Source of the DNA: Morinoia aosen
Lineage: Eukaryota > Arthropoda > Malacostraca > Amphipoda > Talitridae
Direction: 5' to 3'
DNA: 64,000 bases
NCBI GenBank assembly: GCA_030386875.1
Contig: CM059566.1
Coordinates: 44,800,068 to 44,864,067, forward strand
How positions within the stretch are numbered: position 1 is the first letter of the stretch; every line of letters begins with the position of its first letter. The notes below the pieces were generated by a model. That model was not told the DNA's origin. It saw only the letters and a program-made list of their open reading frames with translations, and made no database searches. Positions 1-12,090 of this stretch are shown piece after piece. The position numbers and the translations under genes are program-made.

Positions 1-255
1 TACGTCCTACATGTCAAGTTCGGTCTTCTTCTAAGGAAATTTGAGCAAAGATTTTCAGCACCCAGTAGTTCTGAAAGGTTACCAGTAGCTGAGTTCATCT
101 CACGTTCAAATGTTACTTGAAAAAAGCCCAAATTTGATATAGTATGCAACGCAGCCAAGTTGTCACAAAAGAACTTACGGCGCCGGATGTACCTCTACGA
201 CAACGTAAATCATTTGCCAATTCAGCTCTAACCATGAGATAAAATTGTATCTTAC

Positions 256-351
256 CTTCAAGAAAATGGCCACCGCTGCCACGCCATTTGCTCTGTCTGA
301 TGCCTCCGAAAAATTTCTGTAGAGATCCATGTTGTAGAAGTAAAGCTGGAC
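256..351 (-). CDS. CARP: CARP gene, exon encoding VQLYFYN...AIFLK
   Basis: This 32-codon exon continues the CA-like domain directly from the FFPAE end of the middle exon, giving FPAE|VQLYFYN. Family members read FPAE-(I/V)Q(L/I)-x-x-(Y/F)N at this place. The rest (DLYRNFSEASDRANG, then VAAVAIFLK) matches the helix and following strand of CARPs. The acceptor is CTGTGGACAG|GTC and the donor is AAG|GTAAGA, both canonical and phase 0. The position of the third zinc-ligand His (ELH in active enzymes) is Gln (EVQ), so all three ligands are now accounted for as lost. The C-terminal third of the domain is not encoded in the remaining 255 bases and should lie beyond the left edge of the window. Confidence 0.87.
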
Positions 352-2149
352 CTGTCCACAGGGGAACATAAAGGATTTATCAAGACAGAAGTGATCGCCT
401 GGGAAATTGAGTTTGTGAAAACATTGCGTGGCGTGATTCTATTCGATAGGTGTAATTCCATTATAATAGCGTTATGCAGTAGAGCAACGTGATGAGTTAA
501 CTTGACCGGTTGAATAATTATTTGTGTGCTGGTTTAATCGTGAGTGAAGTGTACAAAAAAAGTTGCTGGTAACCAAAATAAGATACATAGTACGGAAATA
601 TTTTGATTACCTTGGTATTTTTTCATTCCATTATTAAACTCATTGATACTATTCTTTCCCGTATAATACAGAAGCAACGTGCAGTTTTAATAAAACAAAA
701 AAATTTATTATGTTAATGAAAAATATGTTGTACATACGGTAATTATCTTTTATTACTGCGGTAGCTAAGGGACAACTGAAATAAGGTAGAAGTTATAACG
801 TTTGAGCAATTTACACTTTTAAATTAGTTGAATTTTTACATGTCACTTTCCAACACCACGCTACCCAGGATATCTCACACGAGGTGCATACCGTTACCCA
901 TTTACGTGAATGGTGGTCCATTTATGCTCCCGTTCATGTTTTCATTTATCGTCCATTATCCAAGTAGCCATAGAGTCACGTGCCCATTCACCCAATTTAT
1001 GAGCACATTTTATATCACTACATTGTTCTACACCCACAATTGTTAAGGTGTGTGTTGGCACTGCACGACGTGGAGTTTGCATTTAACGTCTATTTAAAAT
1101 GATTTCATTGTTGCATTCCTCTACATTGGCAGCTTTCGAGATCGGTGTTTTGGACTCGGGGAAGTTTCAATTTGTTGTTCATTTTGAATTGTTTTATTAC
1201 TGCATTTCTCTGCAGTCACAACTTTTAATTTTTAAGGTCAGTTTTGGTACTGCACCTCGTGGAGTCTAATTTTATTTTCCAAGTTTAAAACGGTTGATCA
1301 TATTATATCTCTTCCTTTTTAAGTTCAAAAACCATGATTAAGAAAGTTTTTAGTGCTCTAACAATTTTTACATTTTTTATATTACTCATTTTTTCAAGTG
1401 TTCGATTGTGTAACTCTTAGAGCAGATACTACGCACGTAGCTGTAATTTTGTTGTTATTCTTCAAAAATATTTCACAAGAAAGTAATGCAAATTGAATTC
1501 ATGAGTTAGTTCTTAATCTGTATAAGGCCTCTAATGTTTAGAATGATGACAGCTGCTCGTAGACCAGCTGCTTCTAAACAAAGCTGAGTTTTAGCTGTGT
1601 GCCCGACCAAAGCACTTCTAAAAAATAAAGGCGGAATCTGAAGCACGCTATTTAACTTAGTGTGTTATAAAATGCGCATCAGTCCAATTATTTAGCACCA
1701 ATTATAATAAAAGTCTTGTTCTTCCGACAAATGTAAACGCTAAGTTTTATTGCAGCTTTGACTTAATTTTATTGCCTCCGTAAAGCGCATCTTTGCCTTA
1801 AAAAAATTACTGCTCAGCAAGCTGCCGCAATGCCGTGACGAAGTCCCCTTTTCTTTGTGCAATAAAATTCAATTGGTTCCATCAAGAGCTGGAGAAGTGA
1901 GGCTCCTTGAAGCATAACCTTAAAATTGATAACCCTTCTTAATTTTTGTTGTTCCAAAGCAGCTTCGTTTACGGCCGTCGTTCGAATCAAACGAACGACT
2001 TTACTTTGTATTATGGAGATGGCGGGCCCACTAAACTTTTACGGACCCCTGCCCAGCGCCGGCACCAGGCGGAGGATGCGCGCAGGCCGCTGTTTAGTGT
2101 CACCCCAGCGCTTCTGTTGACCTCCTCGTTTGCTGGCATGTTTCTTTAC

Positions 2150-2510
2150 TTCTTGCTTTTTGGACTTTGTGCTAATTCACGGGGAAGTTTCATTCGCTTC
2201 CCTGAGGTGTCGGGTTTTGTCCTCGTTTTACAGTTGGTTAAATTCGTGTGTTTTTTTTAGACTTCCGCTTATTGATGGGGGTTAATTCTTTCTCTTTAGC
2301 GTCACGGGAAAGTTTCGTTCACTTCTGTCAGGTGTCGGGTTTTGTCTTCGTATTGCAATTGGTTAATTCGCGCGTTTTTTCAGACTTCTTCTTATTGATA
2401 GAGAAAATGTTTCTTTTAAGAGTCATGGGGAAAATTCCATTCTGAATACATAAGTGTCGAGTTTGACCTATCTAATTTTTCATTTTTATTCTTTCAGCTT
2501 CAATTGAAAA
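2150..2510. repeat. Tandem repeat, about 125-bp unit, 2.5-3 copies
   Basis: The phrase GGTGTCGGGTTTTGTC recurs at about 2206 and 2331, with a degenerate copy at 2452. The offsets are 125 and 121 bases. Each unit also carries a CACGGGGAAGTTTC-like phrase. Short open frames here (1946-2260, 2248-2445) simply reflect the repeat. Confidence 0.75.
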
Positions 2511-2585
2511 AGAACTTATGCTCTTCAAATCGATGACCTTATTTTTAATCCTTGTTACAGGAGTACCAAAAAGTTTGCACAAGCA

Positions 2586-3157
2586 TTAACCCTTTCGGTA
2601 CGATAATTCAAATGGTTTGAGTAAAAACTCCCAGGGGAAAAAGTTGTCATTACCCTGAATTGTCAGTAAAATTGTCCTAGTGTGGGTGCTTTTAGCTTAA
2701 GCACGTGCATACTTCTTTATTTTAATTCATTTTTTTAATCTTTGAAGTTGTATGTATGCTTGGCGACAGAAATTTTTGATGCTGATGATTAAGTTTTTGT
2801 ATTTACGAAGAAATTATTTATAAGTTCATGCCCGAATTCATCAAAAATAAACAAAGTTCAGTAAACTTGCTCAAGTTAAATGGAATGGGTATTGAATGTG
2901 TTGCACGGACCCTGTAGCATGAACTTACGCGTGCTTATGTTACAGGGTCCTATGGTAACCTACGGTAATTTACGCGTGCAGGCTTCCGGAATGGTTTAAA
3001 AACTAGTTTAATGAATGTTTGTAATTTCCCTAATTTTGTTATTTACTCCAAAATATTCCCTCACTAGTTAAATTACTTCAAAACTAGGTTAGATGCCCTA
3101 AACTGAAAGCACTAGCCAACGTGGCACTGGAGTAGCCGTCAGTACCGAAAGGGTTAA
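2586..3157. mobile_element. piggyBac-type MITE, 572 bp, TTAA-flanked
   Basis: The ends are perfect inverted repeats of 16 bases: TTAACCCTTTCGGTAC at the left and GTACCGAAAGGGTTAA at the right. The outermost TTAA is the duplicated target, and CCC...GGG ends inside TTAA are the hallmark of piggyBac-superfamily elements. There is no transposase frame, so it is a non-autonomous derivative. A short inverted pair, GGACCCTGTA and ACAGGGTCC, lies near the middle. Confidence 0.82.
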
Positions 3158-3370
3158 AGAACGCATTCGACACTGCCCCTATTTTTTGTCCTTATTTATC
3201 ATCGAGCTTCAATTCCATGCGCAAACGTTTGAGAATGCACCCTACATTTGATCTTTACATTATTTTTTTATCCTAGATATATTAGGCAGAGGGCAAAAAT
3301 TTGAAAATGGGTGGATGAGCGCATTCCGTTCTAAACTTGAACGCCCTTTTCAATATGGGTCGCTAATATG

Positions 3371-5166
3371 GTGCGAGACTTGATGGAGTGTGAGACTTGA
3401 TGGAGTGTGAGACTTGATGGAGAGTGAGACTTGATGGAGTGTGAGACTTGATGGAGTGTGAGACTTGATGGAGTGTGAGACTTGATGGAGTGTGAGACTT
3501 GATGGAGTGTGAGACTTGATGTAGTGTGAGACTTGATGTAGTGTGAGACTTGATGGAGTGTGAGACTTGATGGAGTGTGAGACTTGATGGAGTGTGAGAC
3601 TTGATGGAGTGTGAGACTTGATGGAGTGTGAGACTTGATGGAGTGTGAGACTTGATGGAGTGTGAGACTTGATGCAGTGTGAGACTTGTTGCAGTGTGAG
3701 ACTTGATGCAGTGTGAGACTTGATGCAGTGTGAGACTTGATGGAGTGTGAGACTTGATGGAGTGTGAGACTTGATGGAATGTGAGACTTGATGGAGTGTG
3801 AGACTTGATGGAGTGTGAGACTTGATGGAGTATGAGACTTGATGGAGTGTGAGACTTGATGGAGTGTGAGACTTGATGGAGTGTGAGACTTGATGGAGTG
3901 TGAGACTTGAGGGAGTGTGAGACTTGAGGGAGTGTGAGACTTGATGGAGTGTGAGACTTGATGGAGTATGAGACTTGATGGAGTATGAGACTTGATGGAG
4001 TGTGAGACTTGATGGAGTGTGAGACTTGATGGAGTGTGAGACTTGATGGAGTGTGAGACTTGATGGAGTGTGAGACTTGATGGAGTGTGAGACTTGATGG
4101 AGTGTGAGACTTGATGGAGTGTGAGACTTGATGGAGTGTGAGACTTGATGGAGTGTGAGACTTGATGGAGTGTGAGACTTGATGTAGTGTGAGACTTGAT
4201 GTAGTGTGAGACTTGATGTAGTGTGAGACTTGATGTAGTGTGAGACTTGATGGAGTGTGAGACTTGATGGAGTGTGAGACTTGATGGAGTGTGAGACTTG
4301 ATGGAGTGTGAGACTTGATGGAGTGTGAGACTTGATGGAGTGTGAGACTTGATGGAGTGTGAGACTTGATGGAGTGTGAGACTTGATGGAGTGTGAGACT
4401 TGATGGAGTGTGAGACTTGATGGAGTGTGAGACTTGATGGAGTGTGAGACTTGTTGCAGTGTGAGACTTGATGCAGTGTGAGACTTGATGCAGTGTGAGA
4501 CTTGATGCAGTGTGAGACTTGATGCAGTGTGAGACTTGATGCAGTGTGAGACTTGATGCAGTGTGAGACTTGATGCAGTGTGAGACTTGATGCAGTGTGA
4601 GACTTGATGCAGTGTGAGACTTGATGCAGTGTGAGACTTGATGCAGTGTGAGACTTGATGCAGTGTGAGACTTGATGCAGTGTGAGACTTGATGCAGTGT
4701 GAGACTTGATGCAGTGTGAGACTTGATGCAGTGTGAGACTTGATGCAGTGTGAGACTTGATGCAGTGTGAGACTTGATGCAGTGTGAGACTTGATGCAGT
4801 GTGAGACTTGATGCAGTGTGAGACTTGATGCAGTGTGAGACTTGATGCAGTGTGAGACTTGATGCAGTGTGAGACTTGATGCAGTGTGAGACTTGATGCA
4901 GTGTGAGACTTGATGCAGTGTGAGACTTGATGCAGTGTGAGACTTGATGCAGTGTGAGACTTGATGCAGTGTGAGACTTGATGCAGTGTGAGACTTGATG
5001 CAGTGTGAGACTTGATGCAGTGTGAGACTTGATGCAGTGTGAGACTTGATGCAGTGTGAGACTTGATGCAGTGTGAGACTTGATGCAGTGTGAGACTTGA
5101 TGCAGTGTGAGACTTGATGCAGTGTGAGACTTGATGCAGTGTGAGACTTGATGCAGTGTGAGACTT
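3371..5166. repeat. Minisatellite, 17-bp unit, about 105 copies
   Basis: The unit is GAGTGTGAGACTTGATG. A three-base position varies between GAG, GTA and GCA. GAG predominates to about 4450 with short GTA and GCA blocks. From about 4455 to 5160 nearly every unit is GCA. Spacing is constant with no spacers, so it is not a CRISPR array. Confidence 0.95.
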
Positions 5167-5892
5167 ATAGAATGTAACTGGATAAATTAGATTTGATGAA
5201 TAAGATGAATTTGATGATGAGATGGAAATGTTTCTTAACTCTTCATTGGACAGTTAAAAGGACAACCCAACAACACAAACAATGAGCTATTCATACCCAA
5301 TTTGATTTGACACTGTTTGTGCATAGCCAAAATTCTAATAAAGTTCGCTTTATAGCATCAGAAAAAAGGCTTCTAAGAACTTGAGGTCTTTCAGAAATTC
5401 TTTGGTCAGGCACAAAATCTACACGTTTGAAAAGATTCGGAATTATAGCATAAAACCAGTTAAAGTCAATTCAAAGCAGCTTTTTCAGATATCTATTTAT
5501 GCCCAGTCATGCTACTTAATAATTTTCTTGTTGTGCCGGTATTGCATGTTCAACTCGGTAGCGGGAAAGGATGAATGAGAACTGAACACCAACTCAACTG
5601 TCTAGGGAACCTCTACTGCATGCTCTGCAGCTGGCTTGCTTATTGGACTAAAACTAATGATCATCAATGCTTATTTTTGAACATCACAAAACTCTTTAAT
5701 TTTGAGGAAATGCGCGCTGGAGGCTTGTCTGCTTCGGTCCTAAAGACTAATGAGGCTTCTTTAGAGAGCGCATCGGAGCGGCCGAGGTGGTGTCTGAGAT
5801 TTTATTACAGTGCCTCTGCGTCGCCTTCCTCTAAGTGCAACTTTTGTTGGCGCAATCAAAAGAAGTGCCATCTTTGAATCTAAAACATTAGC

Positions 5893-6121
5893 TTAACACG
5901 TTGACTGCGATGGGCTGAAATGTATTTTAATATTCAATTCAAATTTCAATTCAAAAGTTGTTGGAAATTTTCTAGGCACCAAATATTAACTGGGTTTATT
6001 GAATACCATTATTTTCGTGAGTTTGTTAAAATTTTCAAAACGACTCATCTATGGGTCACTTCGCAGCAGGAAGAACTTAGGCACGACCCATCGGTGTAAC
6101 ATATCACAAGTAACGTGTTAA
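5893..6121. mobile_element. TTAA-flanked MITE, 229 bp (TTAACACGTT family)
   Basis: It starts TTAACACGTTGACTGCGATG and ends AACGTGTTAA. The inside carries CACGACCCATCGGTG near the right end. The same family recurs at 10179-10384 and 26790-27192. TTAA target and short inverted ends point to a piggyBac-like mobiliser. No coding capacity. Confidence 0.72.
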
Positions 6122-6944
6122 TACATTACTTCCAACACATTTTGCGATCGAGTGAGGGATGGGATTTGGTTTCTCTAGTTCTCGTCTTATATTAATGGGA
6201 TTAACCTGTCTTCTCCTCGGATGCCATTTTACTGAAGATATTACTCACCTTTGAATTTGGATGCTTCAATGAGCATTCATTGAGCATCCATTATTTACCT
6301 GCAGGCAATAGTTTGCAGGGATAGCATTAACAAGCTCACTGCGTTTGCGCGGTTGCTACGGTCGGTTTGGTTAGGCTGGAAGTAGCAGAATTGAAAAGCC
6401 ATCTTTACTGCTTGATTACATTTTTATCATTTCGAAGGAACGGGAAAAATATACGTGCGTGATAAAATTTTAAACTGAACAACATAGTCTAATTTAAATT
6501 AAGATAGTGAAATAATTGAAATGCTATTCATTGATGCTAGTACCTAAATGAGCAATTTACCTAGTGACACATATTTATCAATAAGCAGTTCACATGTTGA
6601 ATAAACAGCAATTTAAAATTACGAGTCCTTATGCCTTATTTTGACGTTCGTTTTACTATTGAAGGGATGTAGAGATTAAAATTATTATGTGAACCAAACA
6701 GGGGTAGGTGGTGCTATGGTAAGTGTTGGCAAATGATGACTGGTCTTTCGAACTTCACTAGCAATCGAAAATTCGAAAGTTTCTGAATTGAAGCCAAATT
6801 ATTGTGAGGTTAAGGGAAATCTAAGTGGTACGCTGAGGTAAGACTGAAACGATAGCAAGAATCGGTTCTACGACCAAAATGAATGGAGGGCGTAAGTGGG
6901 TAAGACAACGTCACGACACCAACACATGCAGACAGGATTTTCGA

Positions 6945-7255
6945 ACCATTGACGTCGTCGTAGCTGCACAGCCGGTAGCGAAAGCTCTTCTATCGACTTA
7001 GATGCATTTCCCACTGTTTTTTTAAGATCAAAATTGTTAGGTTGAAGTGTTTTCAAATAAAATCAAAGCACTCAACATCTCACAAGTCTTCTGGGTTGCC
7101 AGGGCTGAGTGCTCAAATTTTCATCAAAAAAGCTCCAGCTTGGAGAGATTGGCAGGAAAACAGATCGTAAAGTAGCAATATCGATGGAAAAACTTTCGTG
7201 GCGGGCTATAGCGCTACGGCGACACAAATTATTTGAAAATCAACCCCCTAATTTC
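6945..7255. repeat. Diverged inverted repeat
   Basis: About 6945-7040 (minus) and 7165-7250 (plus) are related. Translated in opposite directions they give SIEELSLPAVQLRRRQWFEN and SMEKLSWRAIALRRHKLFEN. The arms are roughly two-thirds identical by eye. It may be the remains of a foldback element or of an inverted duplication. I recognise no protein family in it. Confidence 0.5.
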
Positions 7256-8185
7256 CAAGGGAAGCCTTTAAATGGAGCAAGTTCTACTATGGGACTGTAG
7301 TAGGCAACAAGTGATAAGTGCTGGATCTTCAACATATTTCCAGACCTCAGTTCAGTTGAGTCTAACTAGGATAAATGTACGATCTCAACGCACCTCTCAC
7401 TGCAAATAATTTACCTGAACATTTAGGGCATGTCTCAAGCTATATAAATGACACAACTGACATATTTTCTTCATTGAGTCGCATATGATTTTCTTAACTG
7501 GCATACCTTACCAGTTGTCAGAAGTATGTAGGTAAGTTTTGTGGAACTTCAGCAACAATGAAGGTGTCAGTGGGTGAGCTTTTTATGGAAAATTCGAGTA
7601 CATAGTACCACGGTCCAGAAAATTGCCACGACTTAACTACTTTAAGAAGCAATGTACGATAAACTTGAGTTATTTAGCCCGACTTGTGACCAAAGCTGTT
7701 TCTCAGTGGCCAGGCTTTAAGTCAGTACGGCGGCACATGATGATGGCATTCCGTGCCAACACGCAGCGCTTAATGGACTATAAGCGCGGTCCTAGCTCTG
7801 AACTGTTTAATAATTACACCCGAATTTCGGCATTAATTCGTACTTATCGCGATTGTTGAAACAAGAGCGACAATGGCTAACTTTGAGCTGCGTGATTTGA
7901 GATCGCAATGGGCGGGACAACGAGTCTGAGATCAAATGTACGCCGCGGTCCTCGTTAATTACGCGATATTACTTTCCAAACAATGGCATTCAAACTGCCG
8001 TAGATTATACCAAAGCCCCGCGTAGTTCTGCATTGACAAACTGCGTCGCTTAATTTAGCAGGTCCGTGCTAATGGCAACGTTGAAACTCTCGTAAAACTT
8101 GCGTTAGAAAATCCTGCGCTGTTTGTAACTCCCCCGTGCTGCCACTACGGCGTCCGTATGACTGGCCTCTACGGTCACTACTGGC

Positions 8186-8429
8186 AGGCGTCATGAAATA
8201 ATCTTATGCGTCTTGAAACGATCTAATGCGTCTTGAAATGATCTAATGCATTTTGTGATAATCCAAAGCGTCTTGTAATAATTTAATGCATCTTGCAAAA
8301 GTCTAATCCATCTTGCAAAAGTCTATTGCATCTTGCATAAATCGAATGCATCTGACAATAATCGAATGAGCCTTGAAATAATCTAGTGCACCTTGAAATA
8401 ATCTAATGTACCCTAAAATGATCTAATCT
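8186..8429. repeat. Degenerate tandem repeat, 20-bp unit, about 12 copies
   Basis: The unit resembles GCGTCTTGAAATGATCTAAT. Most copies keep CTTG and the AATC/TCTAAT end but differ at several bases, so the array looks old. Confidence 0.75.
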
Positions 8430-9295
8430 TTGAACGAGTAAACTTTGAGTAAACAAAAAATATTACAGCCTCACTGAATATCTCGAAAAAAAGCTAGTTA
8501 AAAGCGAAGTCTTTGTATGATACATCGAATTTGATTTGATTTTCAGGGTTAGTTTGTGTTTCTTCGAAAAAACCTGACAGATTATCCTGCATATAAAATA
8601 AAGTTCATGAAGGCAGAATGGGGTGGATGAAATAAAACTTGCTTTTAATTAACAAACTCACACAGTTATACTCAAATTCCTTAAAACATTTTATTCCTCT
8701 GAAACGAGCTTGTGCTTGTTTCTTTGTTCCTTGATTTTTAGATCCTATCATAAGTGAAACGCAATTTTGTAGAACATGATTTAACTCAAACCGAGTTATT
8801 TTAAAACTTTCTGACCTGACTTTTGTCGGTCAGTTGTGTTGTACAACGGGTTTAAATAAAGTGTGCCCTGTGGTTTAAAAAATAATTGGTGTAAGTACTA
8901 ACTTCTTGACTGGTTATTCTACTTCGAGGTTATTTCCTCATTTGACGTCAGGAAATTATTCGGTTTTAAATTAATATTTTTAAAAGCAATGCGTTCACTG
9001 TAGCCACAGAGAATGTGTTAGCATTTCCGACAAAAATTGGATTTAATATTAACCAATAATTGAATTGAGCCGCTTTTCTTGGCAACAACACTTAGTGCGT
9101 AAGATATTCTTACAATTGCAACGCTTTAAAAGAGAACGTCTTCAATGACATTATTGGGATGATGAAACAAAAACGCACTAGATGAAAAAATGTTCGCGAA
9201 AAGAATTAAATTAATCGGGTGAGAGCTAAGAATTTCTAAAAATTATTCGGTTCATACAAAATTTTACTAGGGATTTGATGAAGTTGTTGGATCCT

Positions 9296-9550
9296 TAGGG
9301 GGAGACAAGTGTTGTATCTATGGGAATTATATTGCGTCACATATTTCCAAGGGAATATGTGAGGTCTCGATCTAAAGGTAAGGTCGAAGGTAAAGCCCTT
9401 CTTTTTGCTGAAATAGAATAGCTTTTTTTTGTTTCATTACAGACCATTTTTTCGGTTGACTACTTTCTTGTTTTTCAGCACCTACTACTTTTTTCTTCAA
9501 CTTTTGTCTTGTTTCATGAACTTTTTCCTCAGCTTACTGGGTCTGTGGTA
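9296..9550 (+). mobile_element. SINE-like repeat, diverged 3'-truncated copy
   Basis: It begins at the GGGGGAGACAAGTGTTGTATC equivalent of the family head and continues through the GGTAAGGT, TTTTTGCTGAAATAG and ATTTTTTCGGTTGACT segments to TTTCATGAAC. The last third with the TAATC tail is missing. Confidence 0.65.
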
Positions 9551-9658
9551 ATATTGAAATTGATATTAGCATTCAAATTAAATTACTGAACAACAGGGCA
9601 AAAAGTGAAAATAAAGTTAGGGTTCCGTTGGTATAAATTTAAATATTTAATTCGTTGG

Positions 9659-10147
9659 TATTTTAGTGATGAAATCATAGTTAATGTTAGAACATGTTAA
9701 CCCATTAATAACGAGAACTATTTTCTAGACTTTTTTCGTTTTTTCCATGAAAATATCTCACTTGTGATGGTAATATACCAAACATATGTTCAAATATTTC
9801 CTTACCACGAGGCAAATATCTGTGAGACTTATGGAAGCATAGTAAAACGAAGATCGCGTATACGGTTCAAGGCCAGATAGCCCAGTTAAGGACGTTACTA
9901 TGATACTGTGAACAGAAGGTCTTAGACTATAATGGAGGATAGCGCTCCAGGTGCATGTGCAAGCTTGCACACGGTATTCTTATTTCCAAATATTTATTTT
10001 TAATAATATAAGAAAAAATATCACTTGGTTCCAAATGGAACCGCTCGTCATTAATGGGTTAAAATGAACATTTGTCACAAATGATGTGTTACAAATGTTC
10101 AATTTAACATGTTCTAACATTACCTATCATTTCATCACTAAAAATAC
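9659..10147. mobile_element. Palindromic foldback element split by a TTAA MITE
   Basis: The left arm 9659-9700 (ending GTTAGAACATGTTAA) and the right arm 10105-10147 (starting TTAACATGTTCTAAC) are inverted copies. The inner arms GAACATTTGT and ACAAATGTTC continue the palindrome at 10065-10100. Removing the MITE at 9697-10062 with one TTAA restores a near-perfect palindrome of about 127 bases. Confidence 0.72.
9697..10062. mobile_element. TTAA-flanked MITE, 366 bp, inserted in a palindrome
   Basis: The ends are TTAACCCATTAATAACGAG and, reversed, TTAACCCATTAATGACGAG: 19-base inverted repeats with one difference, including the TTAA target. Near the right end is GGTTCCAAATGGAACC, an internal palindrome. 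No transposase frame. The TTAA and CCC ends suggest piggyBac-type mobilisation. Confidence 0.8.
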
Positions 10148-10178
10148 TGTGTCACTAACGCATCAAAGTAACATGGCT

Positions 10179-10384
10179 TTATCACGTTAAGTGCGTCGGG
10201 TTAAACTGAAGTTCAATATCCTACTCAAATTTAGGATCAATCATAGAAAGAAATTTTGAAAATACCGAATCATGTATTCTTTTAGTACTTACAAAAATTG
10301 AGTCAGTGACTGCTGATCGGTCAACAACATCATAAAAATCCCCTGAATGACCACTGGTGGGTCACGCTGCACTTAACATGTTAA
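10179..10384. mobile_element. TTAA-type MITE, about 206 bp (TTAACACGTT family)
   Basis: The left end TTATCACGTTAAGTGC is a mutated version of the right end read in reverse, TTAACATGTTAAGTGC. The interior GGGTTAAACTG near the left and CACTGGTGGGTCACG near the right match the family members at 5893 and 26790. Confidence 0.65.
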
Positions 10385-10880
10385 CAATACTAAGCATTGT
10401 ATTTTGATTTAGTATGAATCCGCTTATTTTTTTGTTGTGTATCTTTTACCGCTTTTTCTTATAGGAGCTAAATTTATGAATTACGACAGCTCCTTATATC
10501 AAGAAAGTTTTAAATCGCGTTCTTCTCCAACATTCCCTTAGCAGATTGCCTCAAAGCCGAGAAAAGATTTCGCTCTGCGCTTAGAGATCGCGTTTGAAAT
10601 TTGTGATCCTGGGAGGCCGTCCTCGGGAACGCTTCAGCTTCCTGTTATCTCCTCGCATTCAATTTCACGACTAGCGCAGTTTTCCCTTTGTGCAGAAAAC
10701 GGCTATTTAGTGAAGCTAAATCACTATAATTTTGAAGTTCTAAATAAGGAATGAGCGAAATATTATTGTCTTGAAGCTAGGTCGTGGAAGAGACCATCGC
10801 TTCGTATGTAGTCGTGATTTTTGGAATGTGTTAAAAAATATTCCTCGTATAGATCACTTGAAGTAACCTTCATATTCTTC

Positions 10881-11240
10881 AGAGGGGAGACAATTATTGT
10901 ATCATTGAGAATTGACACTCAGTGGAGAAAAATGTGTGGTTCCAAAATGCAGGTTAGGTAAGCTTTTCTTATACTAAAATAAAAAACTTTTAGTTGTGTA
11001 ATGATGGACTACTTTCTTTCGGTGGGTCCACAGCTACTTTTTCAACGTCTTTTAATTTATTTTTCAATGTTTTCTAGTTCTACAAGCCTTAACAATATTA
11101 CTGAGAGTGTACCTAGTGCACAGATTTCTTGTTCTCTTAATTCCATGCTTAATGGTGCCTTCCTCCTTCCACTCCAGGGAACACAGGCCTACGTTGTGGT
11201 TACAGCTGCCTAAGCTAATATGTAATTTAATCTATAATTC
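10881..11240 (+). mobile_element. SINE-like repeat, diverged full-length copy
   Basis: The head AGAGGGGAGACAATTATTG aligns to the family head. The GGTTAGGTAAGC, TAAAATAAAA and ACTACTTTCT segments follow, then the tail CTAAGCTAATATGTAATTTA. Many substitutions; no clear target-site duplication. Confidence 0.7.
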
Positions 11241-11920
11241 AATTAACTTTTATCCACCTTAACAAACATAGAGCGAATATGTCGTGTATGTTTGCCCTAC
11301 AATGAGTTATTTCAAAATTTAAGTGTCTTCTATGAAAAATATCCAAAGTAGTTCAGGTATAAGATTTTCCGGCGAAGTTCTCATATATTGACTTACTCTT
11401 GTCATTATGAATTTACAGAGAGTTATTTTTCAGTGCAATTTACGCAGAGTAAGTGACCTTCAGTGCAGTTAGTTACTTGTTTACTATGCAATTCACCAAT
11501 ACTTCATAGTTTTGTCTCTAATTTTAAACACAGGAGCAAGTTATCGCGTAGGCTAAGCTCATTCGGACAGCATTATATTTTTCTCCGTGGTAAATCTCTG
11601 AAATTTGTGCTAAAAACCTGGAGAATCAAGAACGTAAATACGGTGATGAGTGTTACGCGTCGCATAAAATTATTAGAAATTTTATGATCTCATAGTTCAA
11701 CGGTAAAGTTATCCATACCAAGCAAATGAGCTTTCATTATACTGTCCATTTCTGTACTACTAAATTTACTTTGCACTCATCTTAAATTTTCCCTCCTGTC
11801 CATGCCATGAAAATTATAGAAACGAGGGCCTTAACTTTAGAACAATTTCGAAAATGAATTTCTCAAAGTATTTTTCTTAATATAAATGATCAAATTCACA
11901 TTATTTTGGCGTTGAGGAAC

Positions 11921-12090
11921 GAGGCGTGCCATTCACTCGTCTCAAATCTGTACATTGAACCCAGGATTAGACACTTGATAACGTGCCATGCACTCGTCAC
12001 AAATCTGTACATTGAACCCAGAAATTGAGACTTTAATATAATATTAACGTGCCATTCACTCGTTACGAATCTGCACGTTCAACCCCGATT
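11921..12090. repeat. Tandem repeat, 57-67 bp unit, 3 copies
   Basis: The phrase CGTGCCATTCACTCGT recurs at 11925, 11982 (one change) and 12049. It is followed each time by AAATCTGTACATTGAACCC or a close variant. Confidence 0.75.

Noticed and set aside
3371-5166. CRISPR-like regular array
   Set aside because: Units are head to tail with no spacers, no leader and no cas genes, in eukaryotic DNA.
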